The position numbers and the translations under genes were made by a program. 64,000 nucleotides of DNA from Paramecium tetraurelia (Eukaryota; Ciliophora; Oligohymenophorea; Peniculida; Parameciidae), in assembly GCF_000165425.1 (NCBI RefSeq), contig NW_001799411.1, positions 218,879 to 282,878 on the forward strand, read 5' to 3'. Numbering within the stretch: position 1 is the stretch's first letter; every line of letters begins with the position of its first letter. Under the pieces are notes generated by a model that saw only the letters and a list, made by a program, of their open reading frames with translations, ran no database searches and had not been told where the DNA came from. Positions 1 to 12,600 of the stretch are shown here, one piece after another.

Positions 1-17
1 TTTAAACTCATTGTTTC

Positions 18-383
18 TCAATTGATTGTGCATGTTTTCCAATTCTTATAGAGATCCCCTATTTGAATATACATTAAATAGTTTTCTTGTATAGAATGAG
101 AAATCTACTTTAATGCCCAAATCATTATGGTGCTCCAAAATATCATTATCAATGAACCACAAATCAAAACACTAACTGATACTTTGCAGTTTGTCATTCC
201 GTAGCTCGATGATAATTGAATGCCTATTATTTGAATCATTGATCCTATAGTAATGTAAATAATCGTGTGAGAGAAAAATCCCTGACGCAATTTCTCAAAA
301 TGGAAAAATAAGAAGAAAATCACCAAGGCTCCACATAATGATAAGCAATTCCCTATGGTAATTATGATCTCATAAGTTTACAT
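18..383 (-). CDS. small multi-pass membrane protein, possibly GPCR-like N-terminal part
   Basis: Reading TAA/TAG as glutamine, an uninterrupted frame runs from an ATG at 383 to a TGA at 18-20, about 121 residues. Three hydrophobic stretches are visible (near residues 6-27, 37-60 and 68-90), separated by short polar loops, with a conserved-looking Cys just before the third. The arrangement recalls the first three helices of cAMP-receptor-like GPCRs, but that is only an impression. A possible short intron near 50-77 would still end the protein within the window. It could be a complete three-helix protein or the 5' part of a longer gene cut by the window edge. Function unknown. Confidence 0.45.
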
Positions 384-439
384 TTTATTTTTATAATTAA
401 ACACTATTCTATTGATTAAACTTCAAATATATATTTTTT

Positions 440-1991
440 ATGGATTAATCACTAAATGATGCTGAGGCCTTCCTCAAATAAAAAATCAAAATAAACCCAC
501 TCAAGGACCAGATGATATAAAACCAAAAGAATTACGAGATCTAACTCCAAGTAGCTCATTATTTCAAGAAATCTGATACTTATACAAAAAAATCAGCAAT
601 CAAATTAATGAGTATGATTTTATCACATATAATTATTCAGGCAATGAGAATGATGAATAACTAGTTTATTTCATATTTGGAGAACACATCCCAGATTAGA
701 GTAAAAAGTAAGATTATGAATCCTTCAAAATTGATGTCATAGAAACAATGCATCCAAGAATAGATAGATTTTTTGTCATTGTCTTTTTCAATACGAATAT
801 GATGACCGCATCAACACTCAATGATTTCAAAGACTTCTATGGGACACTTCCTGAAAAATACTTTTTTCATATGAAGAAATTTATAGTTCTCCATGCCAAT
901 TTTATAGTCAAAGGCGGAGGTATTTTTGGAATGAATGAAATCAAATCGTTTTTTAAGAAAATTACTACCTTTGCTGATACGTATTATTATATATTCTATC
1001 CAGGCTCTTAATCCTATCTAAAGAAGAATGGTTTAGATACAAAATGTTAGCTGCATTACCAGAAAGTGTTAAGGCATACGATTAATCCTATAAAGACATT
1101 GAAAATCAAAGAAAAAAAACTGTTCTCAGAAAACAGTAAACCTAATAAGCAGTTGGAGATGATGATATTGATTCAGATGATAATTTTGATAAAGATTCTA
1201 AAATTTTAGGATTGAATTTGCATGAATATGAGAGAAACAAATTTGGTATTCCAGTCATCCTCGATATGCTTGTTTAATACTTTGAAAAATAACCAGAGAA
1301 ACTCTAAACAGAAGGAATATTCAGAAAATAAGCTGCTGTTTATGAAGAAAAAGTAGTTGAGGCAGCTTTAGCTTGTTAAAAAGTAGGGTTTCTGAATAAA
1401 GTTGAAAATGCTCATACCATAGCATGTGTTTTTAAACAGTTTTTCTTAAAATTGAAAGAACCTCTTATGACTTATCAATTATATGACTGGGTTGTTCAGA
1501 ATAAACCATAAATTGAATAAGATTTGGAAGTTAGTGTGCAAATGCTTTTTGATTACATGCCTGAGATGAATAGAGAAATATTACTGTTCTCCTTAGGATT
1601 CCTATATTCTGTCATCAGAGAACAAGAACATAATTTAATGACTGCCTATAATATGGCTGTTGTATTTGGTCCCAACTTTTTTAGATCAGAAGTAGTAAAA
1701 ATGGCTGATTTAGGCCATGTTACGTAAAAATTTAAATAAATTTAGACTTTTTGTCTAAATAGTCCAGATTATGTTAGAATAGAAAAAAGATTATGATTAT
1801 AAAAAGATGTTAGAAAAAAGAAGCGATAATTTAAACTTTGATGCATCTTTGGTTCCCTTTTTGCCGGATGATTTAGCCAATTTAGATGATATATTAGACA
1901 TGGTCTCTGGTAAATATTGCATACTAAGACAATAGACAAAAATGTAGTAAACGAAACTGAGAGAAAAGAATTAAAGGCTAGATATAAATGA
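440..1991 (+). CDS. CRAL-TRIO / RhoGAP domain protein (p50RhoGAP-like)
   Basis: Predicted GTPase-activating protein for Rho-family GTPases, cytosolic or membrane-associated. The first half (about 600-1110) resembles a CRAL-TRIO/Sec14-type lipid-binding fold; the second half is a RhoGAP domain with the arginine finger in GIFRKQA and the later signature NMAVVFGPN. Introns inferred at 981-1003, 1724-1745 and 1910-1935; removing them gives one frame to a TGA at 1989-1991. This domain order is that of p50RhoGAP/ARHGAP1. The 5' end is problematic: the ATG at 440 opens a frame that differs from the downstream one, and the downstream frame contains a TGA at 574-576. Either an unusual long intron, a sequence error or a real lesion is present, so the start is uncertain. 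Confidence 0.8.
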
Positions 1992-2348
1992 TTTGAGTAT
2001 ATTGTTAAATCAAATTATTGTGATTTTAAGTTAGTTATAATTACTCATAAGGACTCTTCAAGTGTATGCAAAGTTGTAGAGGTTAACTATTTCTTCTTAA
2101 TATCTAATATCTAATTTCCAAATATTTTTGATTCATTTTTATATCTAGTTAGTCTAAATTATTTATATGGTTAATTTGTCATGATCTGATTTCTTTGAGT
2201 GCGTGCAGATTAATATAAGGATGGTAATCTATTATTGCATGATCGATTAATTCTCGCCTCTTTTTGTAAAATTTGGGAGATTAGTACATTATTTCTAGAA
2301 ATACCCTTATTTCCATTCATTTTTAAATGAATATTTTTTATTTTATTA
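1992..2348. other. intergenic, non-coding
   Basis: About 360 bp of AT-rich sequence between the RhoGAP gene and the next start codon. No open frame with coding character and no RNA gene was recognised. Confidence 0.5.
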
Positions 2349-3040
2349 ATGAATCCTCTACTTGACAATTTTAGACAAGAACATAAAAATTTGAAGTCAT
2401 TTAAAGAACTGATTAAATTAGAAAGTAAGGCGTTGAAATAGTTTCTAAGTGAAACAATCTAATTATCCATAAAATACAATTCTTCATTATTTGATGGTTT
2501 TCATTATTTTCTGTCTAAATTTTAATCTGATCTTTAAAATCAGTATATATTATTGAAATAACTTGAGAAATACTTCTAGAAAATCAAACAAGATGTAAAT
2601 TCTCATTATATTTATAAAAGGCGCAAACCTGCTTTAAAAATTTACTTGAATTTGATAATAAAGAATTCGACGAGATCGATATCGACACCAACAATGATAT
2701 GCCAAAGTAATAGAATTACTCAATGATTCTAATAGATGATGTTATAAAAAAAAAGAAATGCTTGAGGAAAAAGACAAGTTAAATGATAGAAATATTCACA
2801 GGAAAACATAATTTTACGCTGTTTAATTATCAGAAGTCAAATAATCAAGAAAATACTTTATTTTCAGAAGAAATGAATATGGGTACAAATTCTGAAGCTA
2901 CCATTTTATCAAATATTATTGAATCAATTATCTTGGACGAAAATGAATCAATTTTAGATGGTGGTTCCAGTTTTGAAAAATAGCTATTGAAAGATGGGTA
3001 ATTTCATTAGATCTTGTGCGAACCTAAGAAATAGTTTTGA
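2349..3040 (+). CDS. hypothetical helical protein, possibly BAR-like
   Basis: ATG at 2349, one inferred 26-nt intron at 2595-2620, and a TGA at 3038-3040 give about 221 residues. The first 110 residues are strongly helical, rich in Lys, Leu, Gln and Phe, with the look of a coiled coil or a BAR/F-BAR-type domain. The second half is acidic and low in hydrophobic content. The frame shift across the intron restores coding character on both sides, which supports the model. No catalytic motif is seen. The last few codons could be altered by another intron near 3000-3030. The gene lies about 100 bp before the first ion-channel gene on the same strand; no functional link can be shown. Confidence 0.5.
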
Positions 3041-3142
3041 TTTATTACTTTATTAGATTATTATGATTACAAATATTGAATATGTAATTTTAGTTACTAA
3101 ATAAAATTGTAATTTATTTGTTCCTTTTATATTTATTATCAA

Positions 3143-6100
3143 ATGAGGGCAAGTACAAAAATATCCTCCAAAAGGGTCACATTAACATCCGAATTAGCAA
3201 ATCGTTCATTATCCTTAGCCTAAATCTATCATGGTATTATTGTTGCAATAATTGTTAAGTTGGTAAAGGTAAGAGAGAGAGAGCTGATTTCTTAAAGGAT
3301 TCAAATAAGTTGAAGTTCTCTTTGCAGACATAAGCTTTCAAGAATTCATCGCATCCATCTAATATTTTTGATGATAGGTAGATTGTGAATAATAATTTAA
3401 TTAAGGGGATCTGACTAGAGTGATGATTCATTTTATTTAAGCAGTGAAAATATCTCAGAAGATTCTATTCTTTCGGTTCATGTAGTTGATAAATACAATA
3501 AAAATGATGAGGGTTCTTCTTTTAAGTAGTCAAATAATAGTTAAAGTAAACAAGAAATCGATCAGCACAAAAGCCAAATTTAAATGGATGGGATAAATTA
3601 TAAATAAAATAAAAATGAAGGAGAAGCCTAATTGTAAAAGATTATAAAAAAATATTAAAAGTAAATGTAAAGAAATCCTTTGTAAGATCCATATTATGTT
3701 CAATTAAAAATATTGAGAGGCTATGAAAGACTTAAATTCGAATTAACAGTATGAATTCTAACTTAATTAGCGCTATCACGACAAAAATAGATTTTTATAA
3801 ATGAGAAAAAGGATAGTATTTATATTTTACATTTTTCCAATAATAATAAAGGGATTAGTAAAATCGATCTATTTTAAATTGTTTATGACAACATTGATCA
3901 TCTTCAACGTTGCCTTATTCATATATGTTAAGACCAACAATAGAAAAGACACAGATCAAATTGAACAAGTGATAACAGTGTTCTTTTTGATTGAGGTAAG
4001 CTTTAGAATTATTGCCTCAGGAGTAATTTTGAATAGAAAAAGCTTTTTTAGAAGTCCATTGAACATATACGATTTTACATTAGTTGTTCTAACAACCTTA
4101 AATTTATACAGACCTGATGTAATAATCCTAGATCTATCTCCATTAAGAATGATCACTTTATTAAATTACTTGGGAAATGTATTGAAAGGACTATCAGTAA
4201 TGCTTAAGGCATTGATATCATCTTTGAAGTTCCTTTTAGAAGCCTTGATAATAGTGGGTTTATTTTCATTATTTTTTGGGATATTTGGAGTGCTACTCTT
4301 TTAGAACTTATTTAATTACAGATGTTAATTTGAGAATGGAGATGAAACTGAAGGGTGGATCCAATGCAATGAGAATTAGTGTCCGGAAGGTATGAGTTGT
4401 TCATATTCTGACTACACACCAAAACCACCAACTTCATTTAATAATATCATTTATTCAGTAGGACAGATTTTAAGAACAATAACTATGGATGATTGGAGTT
4501 GGGTGATGTTTTTCACTATGAGAATATTCAATCCTTGGATATGGATCTATTATTTGTTGATCATTTTTGTGGGTGGATTCTTTGGATTCAATTTAGTTAT
4601 TGCTGTTTTAAAAACTCATTATGCAGAAGTAGCATAAGAAACTGTATAGGAGGAAATTAAGTAATAAATGATGGCCAGGCTAAAGGAGAAGTAGGAAAAT
4701 CCAGAGAGAGATTTGATTTAGATCTTTGATGTAGCTGTTTTAAAGCATATTGGAATTTATAAGGCTTTCTTGAGTTATAAAAAACAATTGACTAATCCAT
4801 TGTATCAATCATAATCTCATCCCATTGAGGAATTGAGCTAGGAAAATATTAAAACAAAAGTAAGGACCTTATCTGGTAGATAGAGGACAAATGAGAAAGT
4901 ATTATTATTAATTATTATTTAAGAATAGAAATCAGAAAGGATTTTAAGCCTATCTGGATCAATTTAGTTTGAAATATTTATTATTGCCTAGATTTAAATA
5001 TTTGGATAAATTCAAACAAATGATTAAAGTATCCAATTACACTGATGATCCTTTGGAAATGAAATTAATATCTAGATTATTGGAGAATCAGTTCTCTTAG
5101 CTCTCTCCATATCCAAATTATGATTTATTTCAAAATTTTAATAGTGAAGATGATGTTTTGTTAGCTTTCATGTAAATTTCATATTTCATTTAAGTGAAAA
5201 AGAAAAACAAAGGAAAATCGTTGATTAAAATTAATTGATCAAATAATGCAGATAGATTAAATTTAAACAAGTTTATTCCCTAACAAAGGTGCCAAAGTAA
5301 ACCATGATTTCATCAAAAGCTTTAATTCCAATTAAATCAGCTCGGAGAAAAATAAAAACTTCTTAAATCGATTAGACGAATGATGAGATTGCATTAAAAC
5401 ATCTTAATGTAAATAGAGAAGCATCCATTTAAGTAAAGATGAATAATTTTAAACATTGTTAAACCCAAAGTAGTTTTCCTTTCTCAGTAGTGAGTAAGAA
5501 GAAAATTTATGTTATGATACAAGAATAATATATTGATTATGAAGCATTATGTGAAAAAATTAATACCAAAATACCAACAATGATAGATAATTCTACTTCT
5601 AATGAATTTAAATATAGACTATTAAGAATGAAGGAATTAAAAAAGCGAATGATAGAAAAAAAGAATTGGTCAGGAAGTGATGTATTATTGTTAGATATTT
5701 TGAGGGCAAATGAATTTAATGAAATAAAATAAAAATTGAATTATCAAGATTAGCAAATTTGGTTGACTGGATTAAAAGGAAAGATTACTACTGCAAAGAA
5801 ATATTGTTATATTTTAATAAGTAGTAGGTTTAGTTAATTCTTTTTTGATTTGATAATCTTATTCAATTTTACTTTTTTATCCTTATAAGGGATAGTAAAT
5901 CCTGGATTGATATCAAACATAGAAGATATCACAACCATTCTACTATGTTTTGAATAATCATTAAAATTATTCTCTTATCCATATAGAGAGTTACTCAATT
6001 ATCCAAGTTAAGTTCTTTAGTTGTTCATCATAATTTTGAATTTTATTGAACTTACTCTAGGCGATTAAATAACTAATTCAAATTTGTAAACTTAAAAATT

Positions 6101-9100
6101 GATTAGAGGAACAAAATGTCTTTTATTCTATAGATGTTTAAGATACAATAAAATGGCTAGTAAGATAGGACAAATTGCATCAAAAACGTTTGAATCTTAC
6201 ATTTATTTGACAGTTTTAATGTTAATGGTTATTTTCATATATGCATTGATAGGAATGGAAATGTATGCAGGTTAATTTAATTAATTAGATACTTTGGGAT
6301 AGTTACATTCCTTTGATAATATCTTGAAATCATTTATGACAATTTTCAATATTATGACAAATGATGATTGGTATGGAGTCTACGTGATGGGAGGCAATAT
6401 TAATTATACATTTTCAGTCATTTATTCATATTCTATGGTCATCATACTAAATTATTGTACATATGGATTAGTTTTTGCTATATTGTTAGATGGATTTGGG
6501 AAGTATCTAGGGAATTAAGAGGAAGAAATTATGGAAAAAGACGAATTGTAAAATCAATAAATAAGTGCCAATTCTGAATAGCACGAAATTACATATGATG
6601 AAACTATTGCTAATACAAATTAATTGCAATCCAAAACTCAGAAGATTAGTTTGATATCTCACTTACTTGTATCGATTAAATCATCTTATAAAAGTATTCA
6701 AACAAAGCATTAGTCTATTTATGAAGGAATTGAATGTCAATAGTCACTTTATCTCTTCGATTAATCCAATATATTAAGAATTGTAATTACTAAATTAGTC
6801 ATTAAAATCTATTATCAATATTTCATAGATTTTGTGATCTACAGTTCTATCATAATATTTATTATCAAGACATATAATGATTTCGAAACAAATTCATCCG
6901 ATATGCCAGATAAATTGCAATTTATTGCAAATATTATTATATTGACTGATTTCATTTTAAATGTAATTGCTAAAGGCCTAGTTTTAGATGCTGGCTCATT
7001 TTTAACAAATACTTGGCAACTTATAGATGTTATCTATATAATAGCAAATCTTATACAATATTAATTAAATAATCAAATTATAAAGGTTTTGTTATTTATG
7101 GGATACTTTCGACCAATGAAATTAATGTACAGGATTAAGTGGTTATCATAATTAAGGGCAGCATTGGGCTAAGCTCTGTTGGACATCTTAAATGTATTTA
7201 TTACTCTTTTATCTGTTTGGTTAATATTTGGTGTTTATGGTATCATATTTTATGAAAAGCAATTTGGATATTGCGAAGATAAAATGTCGTTTTATGTATC
7301 CTATGATGATTGCATTGAATCTAATAAAACATGGGTGAATTATAAACATAATTTTGACAATATCACAGTTGCAATTCCAACATTGTTCACAATATCAACT
7401 TTTGATGGATGGGGAGAGATTTTATAAGTAGCTGAGAATAGTTAAACTTCAAATACTGGACCGATTCCATTCAATAGTTATTTGTATACTTACTTGTATT
7501 TAATAATCTTTTGTTTTATTGGATCTATGTTCTTTTTGAGTTTATTTACAGGGATTCTTTTCAATAGTTTGAAAGAAAACTAATTCAAAATGGAAAATAG
7601 CCAGTATACTCAAGTTTAAAGGGAATTTATGAAAATTACTAATATCTTGATGTCAGACTTTCCATTATATTCTGCACCTCCAAAGAGCAGAGTTAGAAAG
7701 GTTTCCAGTAAGGTTGTAAACAACACCCATATTCAATATTTTATTTATGGTTGCTTAATATTAGATTTAATAATTTTATTACTATTCAATTCAGAAATGA
7801 GTGATAACTATTTTGACATTGCCAATTCTATGCATTATTCACTTACTATCTTATACTTAATTTGGATAATATTATTATTTTTGGCTTTAGGTGTCAATAG
7901 ATATTTTGATAATTATTGGAGAAGGTTCTATCTATTCTTAGTTGTAATTGGATTAGTAGATCTAATAGCTAATTCTATAACAAATTGGACTCATCTATAT
8001 TTCAGATCACATCCTGGGAATGATTATTATCAATTATTCAGGTTGTTCTTCAGTCTTAGAAGTTTAAGAATTATCTTAATCTTTCAAGGTTTAATAAGTA
8101 TCCAAAGATTACTCAGAGTGATGGTATTTGCAATGCCTTATTTGGTGAAGATTTTTACAATCCTTATTATTACAATGGTCATTTTTGCCCTTTTTGGTTG
8201 TTAACTTTATGGTAGGATAGATTCAGGATAAGTGATGGACGATATCATTAACTTTACTAATTTTGGGAATGCCATGTTAGCTTTATTTAAATGTGCTTCA
8301 GGTGATGATTGGAGAACAATAATGACTGATACTATGTAGCATAATCCATTATGTCAGGAAGATGACAAATATTGTGGATCTGCTGCCAATTAATTATTTT
8401 TTATACTCTTTATGTTATTGTCCAATTATGTTCTATTAAATTTATTTGTTTTAGGATTGATAGAGTAATTTGAATAGTTTTTTCAAATGCAGAATTCACA
8501 AATTCAAACTTATGTTGAGAACATCGACAAAATCAAAAATATATGGTGCAAGTATTCTCAAGAAACTTAAGGTTTGTCTATGCATTTTAAATTCCTCTGT
8601 AAATTTTTAATTGATATTGGATAACCTTTGGGAGTAGATAAGGATTCTAATTTATGGGATGCTTGTAAATTATCCTCATAACTTAAATTATAAAGGTATT
8701 GTGTAATTTATAGCTAGTGACATCCATGGGTACATTCAATATAATTTCTTGATGTATGAATTATTTAGGAGATGCTTTTATAATGAAGTGTTTAAATCCG
8801 GAAGCCAAGAGTCTATTGAACAGATAAAGAAGTTTAATAAGGAGTCATAATTTAGATTAATGTATTATAGAAAAAATAAAAATCTACCTCGTTCCAATAT
8901 TAGTCCTTCAGCTACAATTCAGCCTAACATCAATCTTCTTCACGATTATTTAAATGTTTTAATCTTATTTAAAACATGGGAATAATTCAGCTAATAACTA
9001 ATTGAGAAGGTGAATTAGGATCAAGATTATTTTACTGATTAAAGTGTTACAATGCCTGGAAAAATACAAAATGAGTAAGAAACATCTCCCCTATTTTAGT

Positions 9101-9331
9101 TATCAGCAAAGCTAGAATCACATTTTATAAAATAATTAGGAAAGTGAGTTGGAAAATGAAATTATTAGTAATGCATCTGTCAGCAGACATAGTGTATCCA
9201 TTAACAGTCAGATTAATAGATATAATGATTTACCTATCTACAAGGGTAGCTATGATACATCGTTGTAGAGTGAGAACAGAGATTTCCCCTATTTCATCAA
9301 AGTCAATAAGCAAAACGAATTGGATGAATGA
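3143..9331 (+). CDS. four-domain voltage-gated cation (Cav-type) channel, copy 1
   Basis: Pore-forming alpha subunit of about 2000 residues with four homologous six-helix domains. Pore-loop signatures are TMDDWS (about 4482-4499), TNDDWYG (6357-6377), TFDGWGE (7398-7418) and SGDDWRT (8298-8318): the residue equivalent to the Cav EEEE ring is Asp in every domain. S4 segments vary: domains III and IV carry regularly spaced Arg/Lys, while domain I has few charges. After the last S6 a conserved tail resembles the EF-hand-like region of Cav channels. Introns inferred at 3234-3259, 3378-3405, 3749-3770, 4899-4923, 5172-5194 and 8696-8717. The last about 200 bp are uncertain: one frame stops at 9147, another coding-like frame runs to the TGA at 9331. 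In Paramecium such channels drive ciliary calcium action potentials; that role is inferred. Confidence 0.9.
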
Positions 9332-9647
9332 TAATCATTTATTTGTTTTTAAGTAATCCTTTTAGAATATATTTATTCTAAAATATCATTAATTCTATTT
9401 GAATGTGCATCAAACTACTTACAAGCAATACTGCCGATAAGCCATCATTAATAATTAAATATTTTGTTGAAAGGAATTATCATATTTTAAGAAACTTGTC
9501 TAAATATATCAAAAATATAATAAATATAAGATTTCTATAGCTTCCTCAGAATACATTTTATTAAAGGGGTTTTAATAAAATTTAAGGAGTATTAATACAT
9601 TTTCTAAAATACTTTGGAACATAATAATTTTTCACTATTTATATTAT
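9332..9647. other. intergenic between the two channel genes
   Basis: About 315 bp, AT-rich, no coding frame recognised. It must hold the 3' end of copy 1 and the promoter of copy 2, but no motif stands out. Confidence 0.5.
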
Positions 9648-12600
9648 ATGAATAATGAAGATTTGGAGCGAATAACATTCTCAAAGTAATTTCGATCTAA
9701 TTACATAGTCAAACATCAATTTAAGGAACTGCTCATTTCAGGAGCAGACTTGGAAATGATAAATTTGAAAATATTAAATTGAACAAGCAATTAAAAAGTT
9801 AAAGCTTTAACACTTATGGAAGTGGTACACCGAAAGCAAGGAAGACAAAAAAAACTAAAACAAATATTATTTTAAGGAATGAAGAAAATGTATTTGGAAG
9901 CAGATTTGATAATGATAATTTATCAAGAAAGGATATCTCTTCTGTTAAGATGACATTTGGTGCCAAATCTGATAAAGTTAAGTAGGACAGCACTAAATAG
10001 GTATTTGATGGTATGAGTTTAGATAATTTAATAAATAAATGAAAAAGTATCGAAGCAGAAATACAAGTTTGCGTAGGAGAAAATGAAATGTAGAACTGAG
10101 AAGACCATCAACAATAGTGATAATTAATTCTATAAGATGAACAAAAAGTACGAAAAAATTAAGCAAAGAATTGAATAAATTTATTTAGTTGATTTATATA
10201 AAATATATGGATATCAAAGGTTGAAATATGAATTGAATGTAATTTATTATTTAAATAGATTTATCAAGATAATTATAGTTTTTTGGAACTTAGAAAAATC
10301 ATAGTCAAATTTATCTATGGAATCCTAATTATTTTAAATCACATGCAAAGAACCATATTTTACAAAATATTTATGTCAATCGTAATATTGGTCAATCTAG
10401 TGATTTTTGTATCTAAAATCTTATCCTTAGATGATGATAAGTTTGTAGTTTACGAAATAAGTATAATTATATAATGAAAATTAGTGGTAATTTATATCTA
10501 CATTGTTGATTAATTATTCCGAATAATCTCAAAAGGAATAATAGGGCACAAACATGCATATTTCAGAGTTGTTAAAAACTGGTTTGACTTAATTCTAACA
10601 GTCCTATAAATTAACACTACATTAATTCGTAATATAGAATCCGTAGATTTTTCGCCATTAAGATTAATTACATTACTTTTGTATTTGGGAGATTTTGTAC
10701 CAGGTATTTATACTTTCAAATTAGGGTTGAAAATCATGTTGAAATCCCTTGGTAAATCATTTAAATACCTGATCGAAGCTCTAATCATTGTGATTGTTTT
10801 TGGACTATTTTTTGCAACCCTCGGCTAGAGTCTTTTTCATGGTCTTATAAATTATCGTTGTCTACCAAGATAATATGATACTTTAGACAATTAACCCTGG
10901 ATTTCATGTAGGATCACTTCCTGCCCTGATGATTTAGTTTGTCAATACGTTTAATCAGGACCAAATATTCCAACTTCTTTTAATAATATTTTTTCATCGT
11001 ATGCTTAGGTCTTAAGAACAATTACAATGGATGATTGGACTTGGGTTATGTATTTTACCCTCAAAAGCTATGGTACTTATATCTGGGTGTATTATCTATT
11101 GATCATCTTTTTTGGTGGTTTCTTTGGCTTTAATTTAGTCATTGCTGTTTTAAAAATTCATTACAGTTAGTAAACAAATCAAAAATTAAATCAACTTGAA
11201 GAAGATGATTAGCATCAATAAGAGGAGAAATTAAATTTGCAGGTCCTCAAACAAAATGGATTGTATCACCCTATTTTACAATATAAACTGTATTTGAAAG
11301 GGGACCACTAATTATTACATAAAAGTTTCTGTTCATTGGGCTCTAGTTTGTCAGAACAACCTCGTATACTATCAGGAAAACACTATTCAAAATATGATAA
11401 CAATTATCAGTTTTTAAAGTAATTTTCATTGAAGACTTTATTGCTACCTAAATTCTTGGATATTAGAAAATATTAGAATTTGCTTTAGGATTTGTATGAC
11501 AATTTAATGGAGAAGCCTGATATAAATATGCAGTGTTTGACTCATAACGAATTTACAAGATATTGGGCAAATGCAAAGAATGTGGGATACATTTCAAATA
11601 GTGCCTCTGATGTTATGCATATTAAATCAGAAATCAGTTAGAAGATGTTAGCTTAGCAAAGAGTTTTGTAGTTTAGATATCATACTAAACCAAGAAATCA
11701 TATGTAAAACTAAAAAGAGTTCAAAGTATTTCCCATATTTAAGAGCTCAAGACTAAAAGATAAAATTGCATCATTTGCTTCTAGCGGGATTACATTAATG
11801 GATATTCATCATCATCAATCTCGGGCCACTTCCCAATTACAAACTATGTCCATCCATCCTAATAATAATTTATTTGTTTCAACTTAAATTAAGAAGAATA
11901 CGAATACATTTATTTTGCATAAAGAGAAAGAAATCTATGTCAAAATATATGGATTCTATCATAATTATAAAGCAGTCTCAGAGTTGATCAACAAGAAAAT
12001 ACAAATTAGAATTGCAGATGAGATAAAAGATTATGAAGAGAAATATTTATAGATAAGAATGTCAGAAATGCAGACCGGAATTATTGAGTCCAAAAACTGT
12101 TCCATCTCTAGTGTTATTAATAATTATGAACATAAAAATATTATAAAGCATTCGTTAAACCATGTTGACTATTTGATTTGGTTGTTGGGAATAAGAGGAA
12201 AAATTATAATTATTAGGAAGATTACATTTATTATTATTACTAATAAATTTACCAATTTCTTTGTAGATTGTGTAATTTTAATAAACTTTTTATGCTTAAG
12301 TTTGATAGGCATTATATCTAATCAATTTCTTACAGTTATAGAAGATTTCACAACAATAGTAGTTTCGCTCGAACTTGTTTTAAAGTTAATCTCTTTTTAA
12401 ACATGTATTAATTATGTTTATGTTTATAATAGCAAGATTAATTTAAAAAGACTAACTAATTTTCGAATCTATTATCATTTTAATTAATTTCAGTGAAATG
12501 TCATTTAGACAGGTTTTGAACTAATAAGATATTATTGCTCGATTACTAAGAGGCACAAAAATTCTATTATTTCATAGATGTTTAAAATATATTAGAATGG

